A program made the translations under genes and the position numbers. The notes under the pieces were generated by a model. That model was not told the DNA's origin and did no database searches. It saw only the letters and a program-made list of their open reading frames with translations. A DNA stretch of 64,000 nucleotides. Origin: Rhodospirillaceae bacterium. Lineage in GTDB: Bacteria; Pseudomonadota; Alphaproteobacteria; Dongiales; Dongiaceae. Where the stretch lies: NCBI GenBank assembly GCA_008012315.1, contig SSEL01000004.1:1-64000 (forward strand). Direction: 5' to 3'. Below, one piece after another: positions 54,245 through 61,446 of the stretch. Each line of letters begins with the position of its first letter. The first letter of the stretch is position 1.

Positions 54245-55879
54245 ATGGTTTTTCTGCTGCATCTTTTCGGGGCGGTCGCCCTGTTGTTGTGGGGGCTGCG
54301 CATGGTGCGGACGGGCATCTTGCGGGCCTATGGTACGCAGCTTCGCCATTTCCTCAGCAACTCGATGTCGAACCGCTTCAGCGCCATGGGCACCGGCTTC
54401 GTGGTCGCGCTGTTGCTGCAGTCAAGCAGCGCGACCGGCCTCGTCGCCTCGTCTTTCGCCTCGCGCGGGTTGTTCAGCACTTCGGCGGCGCTGGCGATCA
54501 TGCTGGGGGCCGATATCGGCACCAGCTTCGTTGCCCAGGCCTACACCTTGCCGCTGCAATGGCTGTCGCCGCTGGCGATCCTGATCGGCTGGATCATGTT
54601 CCATAAGATCCAGAACACGCAGCTGAAGGATCTGGGCCGCGCCGTGGTCGGCCTCGGCATCGCCTTGCTGGCGCTCGAATTGCTGACGGCAGCCGCGGCG
54701 CCGATCCGTGACGCGCAGCTCCTGCCGGAGATCATGCAGACCATGCAGTCTGCGCCGATTTTCGGCGTCATTCTCGGCGCCGTGCTGACGGTACTGTCGA
54801 CGTCAAGCTTGGCGATCGTTCTGCTGGTTGCGTCTTTCGTGACGATGCAACTGGTTCCCATCGATCTCGGCCTGGCGATGGTGCTCGGCGCCAATCTCGG
54901 CTCCGACATCATGCCGATCATGGCCAATTGGTCGCAGCCGGCGGAGGCTCGCCGTGTGCCGTTCGGCAACATGACCTTTCGCTTGAGTTCCGTGATCATC
55001 GCTTTGCCGCTCATTCCGCATGTGCAGCCATATCTCGCGGAATTTCAAAGCGACGGCTTGCGCCAGACGTTGAATTTCCATGTCGTCTTCAATCTCGCCA
55101 TGGCGGTCTGCGGCATCTGGCTGGTGGGGCCGGTTTCCCGCCTCATGACCCAGCTCTTGCCGCAGCAGGCGCGCGCTGACGATCCGTCAACGCCGCATTA
55201 CCTCAATGAAGGCAGCCTGGAATCGCCGCCCGATGCGCTGGCCAATGCGGCCCGCGAAGCCTTGCGGATGGGCGATTTGCTCGGGCAGATGCTGACCATG
55301 TCGCTGAACGTGTTCCGTAGCGATGACCGGAAGCTGATCAAGGATGTCGCGGCGCTGGATAATCACATCGACCGCTTGAACGAGGCGATCAAGCTTTATC
55401 TGACGCGGATCAATCGTGACATCATGAATGAAAGAGATCATCGCCGGGTGATCGATCTCATTTCCTTTATCACCAATCTCGAACATATCGGCGATATTCT
55501 CGATAAAAGCCTGATGGAGCTGGCGGCCAAGAAGGTGAAATACAGCCTGAAATTCTCCGAGGAAGGTGCGCAGGAGATCGAAGAGATCCATCAGCGCCTC
55601 AACGAGAATTTGGAATTGGCGATGAATGTCTTCATGTCCAGCGATCTCAGCATGGCGCGGCGGCTCTTTGCCGAAAAGCAGATATTCCGCGAGCTCGAAA
55701 AGACGGCGGCGGAAAATCATCTGGAGCGCCTGCGTAGCGGTCGGATCGAAAGCATCGCCACCAGCGGGCTGCATCTCGATATCCTGCGCGACCTCAAGCG
55801 CATCAACAGCCATCTGGCGCTGGTGGCGCAGCCGATACTGGAACTCGCGGGCGAGCTCAGTCCATCGCGGTTGCGCTGA
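54245..55879 (+). CDS. Na/Pi-cotransporter family protein with PhoU domain
   Basis: The 544-residue protein has about eight to nine membrane helices in its first 310 residues with two copies of the family core (FVVALLLQSSSATGLVASSF and GAVLTVLSTSSLAIVLLVAS) plus LGADIGTSF and LGANLGSDIM. From ~345 it has a helical PhoU-like domain (NHIDRLNEAIKLYLTRINRD, SFITNLEHIGDILDKSLMEL). Animal relatives import phosphate with sodium, but bacterial members such as E. coli YjbB have been linked to phosphate export. Lying just after aepXVW, it may discharge the phosphate released when AEP is used as a carbon or nitrogen source. AAGAGGA supports the start. Confidence 0.85.
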   Translation: MVFLLHLFGAVALLLWGLRMVRTGILRAYGTQLRHFLSNSMSNRFSAMGTGFVVALLLQSSSATGLVASSFASRGLFSTSAALAIMLGADIGTSFVAQAYTLPLQWLSPLAILIGWIMFHKIQNTQLKDLGRAVVGLGIALLALELLTAAAAPIRDAQLLPEIMQTMQSAPIFGVILGAVLTVLSTSSLAIVLLVASFVTMQLVPIDLGLAMVLGANLGSDIMPIMANWSQPAEARRVPFGNMTFRLSSVIIALPLIPHVQPYLAEFQSDGLRQTLNFHVVFNLAMAVCGIWLVGPVSRLMTQLLPQQARADDPSTPHYLNEGSLESPPDALANAAREALRMGDLLGQMLTMSLNVFRSDDRKLIKDVAALDNHIDRLNEAIKLYLTRINRDIMNERDHRRVIDLISFITNLEHIGDILDKSLMELAAKKVKYSLKFSEEGAQEIEEIHQRLNENLELAMNVFMSSDLSMARRLFAEKQIFRELEKTAAENHLERLRSGRIESIATSGLHLDILRDLKRINSHLALVAQPILELAGELSPSRLR

Positions 55880-55913
55880 GAATCAACATTATCTCGCTTA
55901 AAGGAAGGGCAAC

Positions 55914-56360
55914 TTAGGAGAGGGCGATCAAGGCCGCTCGAAGCTGTCCCAGATCGATACCGGCGACCCGTTTCTCCAACGTAGCGTGAGCCCGTTGCCA
56001 GATCGGATAGGCCGCCGCCAGCAAGGTCCTGCCCGCAGGTGTCAGAGCCATCAATCGGCTTCGCCGGTCGGTCTCGTCGACGGTTACCGTGACCAGTTGG
56101 CGGCGTTCCAAAGGTTTCAGGTTGGCGGTGAGGGTGGTGCGATCCATGGCCAGCAAGCGCGCGACCTCTTTCATGCTGGGCGGGCTCGGACGATTGAGGG
56201 ACATCATCAGTGAGAATTGTCCATTGGTGAGCCCCAGGGGGCGTAGCGCATCATCGAAGCGCCGTGCCAAACCCCGCGCGGCGCGCTGCACATGGAGGCA
56301 GAGGCAGGAATCACGGACCTCGAGGGTGATCTGATACGGAAGCGTATCCCGGTTTGACAT
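55914..56360 (-). CDS. MarR-family regulator
   Basis: The 148-residue winged-helix dimer has the MarR core FDDALRPLGLTNGQFSLMMS, then PSMKEVARLLAMDRTTLTAN (recognition helix) and DRRSRLMALTPAGRTLL (wing). Near the N-terminus RDSCLCLHVQRAARG has two close cysteines that could sense oxidants. A perfect GTTGATATCAAC palindrome at 56372-56383 lies between it and the divergent BNR gene and is the expected operator for both. It probably represses itself and the BNR/MoaD genes until a ligand binds. Confidence 0.87.
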   Translation of the reverse strand: MSNRDTLPYQITLEVRDSCLCLHVQRAARGLARRFDDALRPLGLTNGQFSLMMSLNRPSPPSMKEVARLLAMDRTTLTANLKPLERRQLVTVTVDETDRRSRLMALTPAGRTLLAAAYPIWQRAHATLEKRVAGIDLGQLRAALIALS

Positions 56361-56371
56361 TCTCCTATAAT

Positions 56372-56383
56372 GTTGATATCAAC
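56372..56383. promoter_or_regulatory. MarR operator
   Basis: GTTGATATCAAC is a perfect 12-nt palindrome (14 of 16 with flanks ATGTT...AACGT). Its left end is only 12 nt upstream of the marR start and it is about 60 nt before the BNR gene, covering both promoters. Confidence 0.7.
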
Positions 56384-56442
56384 GTAAATGTCCAGACCTC
56401 ATTGATTGCTTTGCTTCCTTGCTGAGAATGAGGAGAGGTTTC

Positions 56443-57525
56443 ATGGCGCAGAAGGTGCTCATTCTGCTCGGCACCAAAAAGGGTGCCTTCATCCTTGAAA
56501 GCGATGCGCAGCGTCGAAGCTGGAAATTGCGCGGACCGTTTTGCGAAACCTGGCCGATCAATCATGTCGTCGGAGACGAGGTGAGCGGCACGATCTATGG
56601 CGGCGGCGGAAACGAATGGTTCGGCCCGGCAGTCTGGAAATCAGAGGATTTTGGCGAAAGCTGGACGCATTCCAGCGATGGGTTGGCTTACGCGGCCGGC
56701 GAAGAGCCGGTGAAATCCGTCTGGAGCCTGGCGGGCGGCAGCGACGGCTTATATGCCGGTGTCGAACCGGCCGGCCTGTTCCGCAGCGCCGATGGCGGGC
56801 TCTCCTGGCAGCATGTTGCCGGTTTGCGCGAGCATCCGTCGCGGCCCGATTGGCATCCAGGCGGCGGCGGTCTCATCCTGCACTCGCTCATTCCCCATCC
56901 TGACGACGCGAAGCAAATCTGGGTTGGCATTTCGGCGGCGGGCGTCTTCTATACCGCCGATGGCGGCGCGACCTGGGAACCACGCAATCGCGGCACACGG
57001 GCCGATTTCCTGCCCGAGGATCAGCGCTATCCGGAATATGGGCAATGCGTGCATTGCGTCGTCGTGGCGCCGGCCAAGCCCAACCGGCTCTATCAACAGA
57101 ACCACTGCGGCATGTATCGCAGTGAGGATGGCGGCCGGAAATGGGAAAGCATTGAAACAGGCCTGCCGTCGAGTTTCGGTTTTCCCGCTGCTGCACATCC
57201 GCGCGATGCGGAAACAGTGTTTCTGTTGCCGCTGAATGGTGATATCGCCGGCCGCTATGTGCCGGATGCCAAAGCGGCGGTATGGCGCAGCCGCGATGGC
57301 GGCAAGAATTGGCAGGACCTGCGAGAGGGCTTGCCACAGGAAAATACCTTCTTCGGGGTCTTGCGGCAGGCCATGGCGACGGATCGCCTTGATCCGGCCG
57401 GCGTCTATTTCGGGACGAATACGGGCATGCTTTATGCGAGCGCCGATGAAGGTGATCGCTGGTCCTGCATTGCACAGCACTTGCCGCCGGTCTATTCGGT
57501 GGAAACGCTGGTCGTGGATTCCTGA
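56443..57525 (+). CDS. BNR/sialidase-like beta-propeller protein
   Basis: The start MAQKVLILLGTKKGAF at 56443 follows GAGGAGAGG. The 360-residue protein has at least four Asp-box repeats of the type S-x-D-x-G-x-x-W: SEDFGESW, SADGGLSW, SEDGGRKW and SRDGGKNW, with TADGGATW, giving a six- or seven-bladed propeller. There is no signal peptide, so it is cytoplasmic, unlike secreted sialidases, and the sialidase Arg triad is not evident. Histidines and cysteines (QCVHCVVVAP, QNHCGMYRSEDGG) could bind metal. The MoaD-like gene follows 5 nt later. Function is unknown; the pair is controlled by the divergent MarR. Confidence 0.75.
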   Translation: MAQKVLILLGTKKGAFILESDAQRRSWKLRGPFCETWPINHVVGDEVSGTIYGGGGNEWFGPAVWKSEDFGESWTHSSDGLAYAAGEEPVKSVWSLAGGSDGLYAGVEPAGLFRSADGGLSWQHVAGLREHPSRPDWHPGGGGLILHSLIPHPDDAKQIWVGISAAGVFYTADGGATWEPRNRGTRADFLPEDQRYPEYGQCVHCVVVAPAKPNRLYQQNHCGMYRSEDGGRKWESIETGLPSSFGFPAAAHPRDAETVFLLPLNGDIAGRYVPDAKAAVWRSRDGGKNWQDLREGLPQENTFFGVLRQAMATDRLDPAGVYFGTNTGMLYASADEGDRWSCIAQHLPPVYSVETLVVDS

Positions 57526-57530
57526 ATGCA

Positions 57531-57815
57531 ATGTCGAGGCAGGTTTTACCGAAGGTGAATGTCACGCTGCCCATTGTTTTGCGGCGGTTATTTCCCGGCG
57601 CACCGCGACAGGTGAGCTTGGCTGCTGCGACAGTGAAGGACGCCATCGATGCCCTGGACGCGGATTGGCCGGGCATGCGCGACCGGCTATGCGATTCCCG
57701 CCCGGCGATCCGCCGCCATATCAATGTTTTCGTCAGCGGGGAGCGGGCGACGTTGCAGACGCCTTTGACGGAGGGGGCGGAACTCGTCATCTTGACGGCG
57801 ATCAGCGGCGGGTGA
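57531..57815 (+). CDS. MoaD/ThiS-family ubiquitin-like protein
   Basis: The 94-residue protein has the beta-grasp pattern (VNVTLPIVLRRLFPG, VKDAIDALDADWPG, INVFVSGERATLQTPL, EGAELVILTAISGG) and ends in Gly-Gly. That C-terminus is required in MoaD and ThiS for adenylation and thiocarboxylate formation, so it is a candidate sulfur carrier or protein tag. No E1-like (MoeB/ThiF), MoaE or ThiG gene adjoins. It begins 5 nt after the BNR propeller gene, implying a shared task. Molybdopterin synthesis is unlikely without moaE. Confidence 0.78.
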   Translation: MSRQVLPKVNVTLPIVLRRLFPGAPRQVSLAAATVKDAIDALDADWPGMRDRLCDSRPAIRRHINVFVSGERATLQTPLTEGAELVILTAISGG

Positions 57816-57895
57816 GGCGTTTTCATCATCGGCCATTTTCAGTATAAGCTGTGCCCAACGGCATCCGTCACACCGCTATTGGAACCATCTTATCC

Positions 57896-58651
57896 ATGAC
57901 CATGAACAATTCGTCCGGCGATCGACTTTATATCGATCCCGAACTGGTTCAATTCTATGACCTGGAAAACGATTGGACCGCCGATTGCGATTACTGTCGT
58001 GATCTCGCGCAAGAGGCCAAATCGATTCTCGATCTCGGCTGCGGTACCGGCCGATTGGCGGCGGGACTTAGCGCCGGTCGATATGTCACTGGCGTTGATC
58101 CGGCGGACGCGATGCTTGATGTCGCGCGACATCGGCCGGGCGGCGAGAGCGTCAATTGGGTTGAAGGCGACGCGAGGACTGTCAGGCTAGGTCGCCGGTT
58201 CGATCTCGTCCTGCTGACCGGCCACGCTTTCCAGGTTTTTTTGAGCGATAAAGACCGGAAAGCCGTGCTGCTGACAATCGCCGAACATCTCGCCCCTGAC
58301 GGGCGGTTCATCTTCGACACGCGTAATCCCCATTGCCGGGAATGGCTGGAATGGACCCCCGACCAATCCGAGCGTTTCATTGAGCATCCGCAATACGGTC
58401 AAGTCAAAGCCTGGAATGATGTCCATCACGATCCGGAAACCGGCATCGTCACCTACGATACCTATTACAACGTGACCGGGGATGGCCGCCGCTATCACGC
58501 GGCGTCGAAGATCGCGTTTCCGGCGCGGGAAACGCTCATGGCCATGTTCGACAATGTGGGGCTGGTCATCGAACGCTGGCTCGGCGATTGGGAGGGCGGA
58601 GCCTGCACGCCGACCTCCAGGGAGATCATCCCGATCGGCCGGCTCGCCTAG
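57896..58651 (+). CDS. Class I SAM-dependent methyltransferase
   Basis: The protein, about 251 residues from the ATG at 57896 (frame open to a GTG at 57851), has the SAM-binding motif ILDLGCGTGRLAAGLS, then VTGVDPADAMLDVAR and the motif IV region FDLVLLTGHAFQVF. A C-terminal part (KAWNDVHHDPETGIVTYDTY) follows the methyltransferase-25/11 type. The acceptor is unknown. It lies 80 nt after the MoaD-like gene on the same strand and might belong to that transcription unit, or stand alone. Confidence 0.75.
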   Translation: MTMNNSSGDRLYIDPELVQFYDLENDWTADCDYCRDLAQEAKSILDLGCGTGRLAAGLSAGRYVTGVDPADAMLDVARHRPGGESVNWVEGDARTVRLGRRFDLVLLTGHAFQVFLSDKDRKAVLLTIAEHLAPDGRFIFDTRNPHCREWLEWTPDQSERFIEHPQYGQVKAWNDVHHDPETGIVTYDTYYNVTGDGRRYHAASKIAFPARETLMAMFDNVGLVIERWLGDWEGGACTPTSREIIPIGRLA

Positions 58652-58752
58652 AGCATTTTCGAGCGAAGTGGCTACCGCTTCGCGTGAAGAAAATGCGATA
58701 TCATAAAGCGATAGAGCCTTTCCGAGATTCAAGGAAACGCGGAAGGCTCTAA
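58651..58752. repeat. Palindromic intergenic repeat
   Basis: GCATTTTC ... GAAAATGC (58654-58697) encloses CGAGCGAAG/CTTCGCG. A second pair, AGAGCCTTTCCG...CGGAAGGCTCT (about 58713-58752), makes another stem. The GAGCATTTTCGAGCGAAGTG type is common between genes in rhizobial and other alphaproteobacterial genomes. It separates the convergent methyltransferase and secreted-protein genes and may act in transcription termination. Confidence 0.6.
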
Positions 58753-59262
58753 TTACTGGTCGCAGCCATCCATCAATCCAGGCAAGGCCCGGTCGGCACC
58801 CGTGAGCGGCATGTCGCCGCGCCATCCGAGGCTGGAGAGCGCGAGCTGTGCCTTGTCCGCGCCGGCGGCCGAGGCCTTGGCCAGTTCCTGGACGAGCTCA
58901 TTGAACTGGAGCCGCTGATTGATGTCCTTGGCTTCGAAAACGAAAAAGCCTTTCATCGCCTTCATGCCGAAATCCTGGCGGTAATCGTTCACAGCGACGC
59001 GCAGGTTATAGCTGCGCCTCTCGTCAAAAAACGAGTTCCGCAATTTCTGGATCTGAATGATCAGCCTTGGTTGCGCGAGTGTCGTCTCGGCGGGGCAGGT
59101 GATCGCGACGACGCTGCCAGGTCCCATCTCCACATTGCTGGCTTTGATGCCGTTCTTGTCGATGCGTTGCCACACACCGGGATCATCGTCCGCCATTGCT
59201 GCATATGCAGTGCCGGCCAGCAGCAGAGCAGAAAGAACGAAACCATGCAAACGACGCTTCAT
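58753..59262 (-). CDS. Secreted protein of unknown function
   Basis: The 169-residue precursor has a signal peptide (GFVLSALLLAGTAYAAMA-DDDP). The mature part carries Cys in VAITCPAE and a final GCDQ, a possible disulfide, and a mixed alpha/beta sequence (RLIIQIQKLRNSFF, MKGFFVFEAKDIN). No family is recognised. Start at 59262 with GGGGG about 6 nt upstream. It lies 25 nt downstream of the LysR regulator of the phn genes on the same strand, so it may be co-transcribed and act in the periplasm when phosphonates are used. Confidence 0.6.
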   Translation of the reverse strand: MKRRLHGFVLSALLLAGTAYAAMADDDPGVWQRIDKNGIKASNVEMGPGSVVAITCPAETTLAQPRLIIQIQKLRNSFFDERRSYNLRVAVNDYRQDFGMKAMKGFFVFEAKDINQRLQFNELVQELAKASAAGADKAQLALSSLGWRGDMPLTGADRALPGLMDGCDQ

Positions 59263-59287
59263 GGAAGCCCCCAAACTGATGATCCGG

Positions 59288-60181
59288 TCAGCGATTGCCT
59301 TTCCCGTCGGCAATGCTTTCCCGTACGATATCGAGAAACGCCTTGACCAGAGGCGTTGTCCGCCGGTCATTCAGGCAAGCGACATATTCCATCGATTGCA
59401 TCAACGGGCCGGAAAATTCCAATGCTTTTAAACGCACGTCATCGCCGAATTCCGAACTTGCAACGATTCCGATTCCAAGCCCGGCGGCAACCGCTTCGCG
59501 GATGGCTTCCCGGCTGCCGATTTCCAGGACTTCGCCGATGGTAATGCCGGCGGCCTCGATTGCCGCTTCGAAGGTACGTCGTGTGGTCGATGTCGCTTCC
59601 CGCAGGACCAGGCGCTTGCCGGCAAGATCGGTGAGGTCGATCTGGCGCTTCGTTGCCCAGGGATGCGCCCGGTCGACGAAGGCGACCAGATAATCCTGAC
59701 GAAAGGGCAGGCTGAATATCCGTGGATCGACCGGCACGTTGGCGGCAATGGCGACCTCGCAACGCTGATCCAGCAGATCGCCGACCAGTTTCTCCGAATT
59801 GCCGATCGACATGGAGAGGCGCAGGCTGGGGTAGCGACGATGGAAGGCGGCCAGGAATGGGATCGAGTGATAGGGCGCATCGGCGCCGATCCGGAGATGG
59901 CCGCGCTTCAGCCCGCGGGCCGAGGTCAGGACCTGCTCGGCCTCCAGTTCCAGGCTGAAAAGGCGGAAAGTTATGTCGAAAAGATTACGGCCGATATCGG
60001 TGAGTTCGATCTTCCGCTTGCGGCGGTCGAACAAGCGGACGCCGAACTGATCCTCAAGCGCCTTCACCTGCCCGGAAAGCGTCGGCTGAGTGACGCTTAA
60101 CATATTGGCAGCCTTGGTAAAACTACCTTCGGTGGCTACCGCGTGAAAGGCCCGCAACTGGCTGTGATTTATAGGGGGCAT
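59288..60181 (-). CDS. phnR: LysR-family regulator of AEP catabolism
   Basis: The 297-residue regulator has an N-terminal HTH (LRAFHAVATEGSFTKAANML, VTQPTLSGQVKALEDQFGVR) and a CysB-like effector domain (LRIGADAPYHSIPFLAAFHR, AIREAVAAGLGIGIVASSEF). It is divergent from phnW with a 120-nt gap that contains the palindrome TTCAA-N5-TTGAA. LysR proteins in this position respond to AEP in several bacteria, and symbols differ between species, so phnR is used by position. Its start ATG at 60181 has GGGG upstream. Confidence 0.8.
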   Translation of the reverse strand: MPPINHSQLRAFHAVATEGSFTKAANMLSVTQPTLSGQVKALEDQFGVRLFDRRKRKIELTDIGRNLFDITFRLFSLELEAEQVLTSARGLKRGHLRIGADAPYHSIPFLAAFHRRYPSLRLSMSIGNSEKLVGDLLDQRCEVAIAANVPVDPRIFSLPFRQDYLVAFVDRAHPWATKRQIDLTDLAGKRLVLREATSTTRRTFEAAIEAAGITIGEVLEIGSREAIREAVAAGLGIGIVASSEFGDDVRLKALEFSGPLMQSMEYVACLNDRRTTPLVKAFLDIVRESIADGKGNR

Positions 60182-60236
60182 CTATGTTTCATATAGCAAA
60201 TAGCGATTTGAATTATGCTACCGCCGGAGCACATAC

Positions 60237-60251
60237 TTCAAGTCAGTTGAA
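60237..60251. promoter_or_regulatory. LysR-type operator between phnR and phnW
   Basis: TTCAAGTCAGTTGAA is a perfect 15-nt palindrome containing the T-N11-A core. A TATAAT -10 lies 14 nt downstream (60266-60271) facing phnW, with a poor -35, as expected for an activator-dependent promoter. Confidence 0.6.
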
Positions 60252-60301
60252 TCGCACCTCGGCGATATAATCTTAACCCTTGAAGTAAAAGGCTATTTTC
60301 C

Positions 60302-61438
60302 ATGGCCCAGGATCCCTGGCTTCTGACCCCCGGACCGCTGACAACCTCGCTGAGCGTGAAGCAATCGATGCTCCATGATTGGGGTTCGCGCGATGCCGAA
60401 TTCATCCGCATCAACGGCGAGATGCGGTCGCGTCTGGTGCAGCTCATTCACGGCGAAGGCAGCTTCACAACCGTGCCGATGCAAGGCAGCGGTACCTTCG
60501 CCGTCGAGGCCATGCTGGCGACATTCGTCGGACCGAAGGATAAGTTGCTGATCTTGATCAATGGCGCCTATGGCAAGCGCATGGCCAAGATCTGCGACTA
60601 TGCCAAGCGTGCCTACAGCATTCTCGAATGGGCCGAAGACCAGCCGGTCAATCCGCAGCAGGTGGCAGAGGCGCTGGCCAAGGACAAGGCGATCACCCAT
60701 GTCGCCGTGGTGCATTGCGAAACCACATCGGGTGTTCTCAATCCGATCGCGGAAGTCGGCGCTGTCGTCGCGAAAGCCGGGCGTCGCCTCTTGATCGACT
60801 CCATGAGCGCCTTCGGTGCCTTGCCGGTCGATAGCCGTGAAATCAGCTTCGATGCCGTTGCGGCCTCATCCAACAAATGCATCGAGGGCGTGCCCGGCCT
60901 CGGCTTCGTCCTGTGCCGCGAAGCGGCTCTGGCCGACTGCAAGGGCAATGCCCATGCTTTGGTGCTCGATCTCCACGATCAGTGGCAGGTGATCGAGAAG
61001 ACCCAGCAATACCGCTTCACACCGCCTATCCACTGCATCGTCGCCTTCAGCCAGGCACTGACCGAACATGCGCAGGAAGGCGGTGTCGAAGGTCGTGGCG
61101 GCCGGTATCGCGCCAACTGCAAGATCCTGATCGATGGCATGCGGGCGCTCGGTTTCGAAACCCTGCTGCCGGATCATCTGCAGGCGCCGATCATCGTGAC
61201 CTTCCACATGCCGGCCGATCCGAAGTTCGATTTCCAGGTCTTCTACGACAAGCTCCGTGACCGCAATTACGTCATCTATCCGGGCAAGCTGACGGTTGCC
61301 GATAGCTTCCGGATCGGCTGCATCGGCCGGCTTGGCGAGACGGAAATGAAAGGGGCGCTTGCAGCGGTGAAGGCTGTCCTCGCCGAGATGGGTGTCAAAT
61401 CCGGCGCTCCGCGCAAACTGGCCGCTTCGGCGGAATGA
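60302..61438 (+). CDS. phnW: 2-aminoethylphosphonate-pyruvate transaminase
   Basis: The pyridoxal-phosphate enzyme transfers the AEP amino group to pyruvate, giving phosphonoacetaldehyde and alanine. The 378-residue protein has the family opening MAQDPWLLTPGPLTTSLSVK, the AYGKRM block and the cofactor Lys K192 in ASSNKCIEGVPGLGFV, and ends with IGRLGETEM. It is the first gene of phnW-phnA-phnY. The phnA frame begins in overlap with its stop (ATGA), with the preferred phnA start 8 nt later. Confidence 0.94.
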   Translation: MAQDPWLLTPGPLTTSLSVKQSMLHDWGSRDAEFIRINGEMRSRLVQLIHGEGSFTTVPMQGSGTFAVEAMLATFVGPKDKLLILINGAYGKRMAKICDYAKRAYSILEWAEDQPVNPQQVAEALAKDKAITHVAVVHCETTSGVLNPIAEVGAVVAKAGRRLLIDSMSAFGALPVDSREISFDAVAASSNKCIEGVPGLGFVLCREAALADCKGNAHALVLDLHDQWQVIEKTQQYRFTPPIHCIVAFSQALTEHAQEGGVEGRGGRYRANCKILIDGMRALGFETLLPDHLQAPIIVTFHMPADPKFDFQVFYDKLRDRNYVIYPGKLTVADSFRIGCIGRLGETEMKGALAAVKAVLAEMGVKSGAPRKLAASAE

Positions 61439-61446
61439 AGGAGAGA

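Noticed and set aside
56443..57525. BNR protein as a true sialidase
   Set aside because: No signal peptide and no visible arginine triad or F/YRIP motif; only the Asp-box propeller fold is supported.
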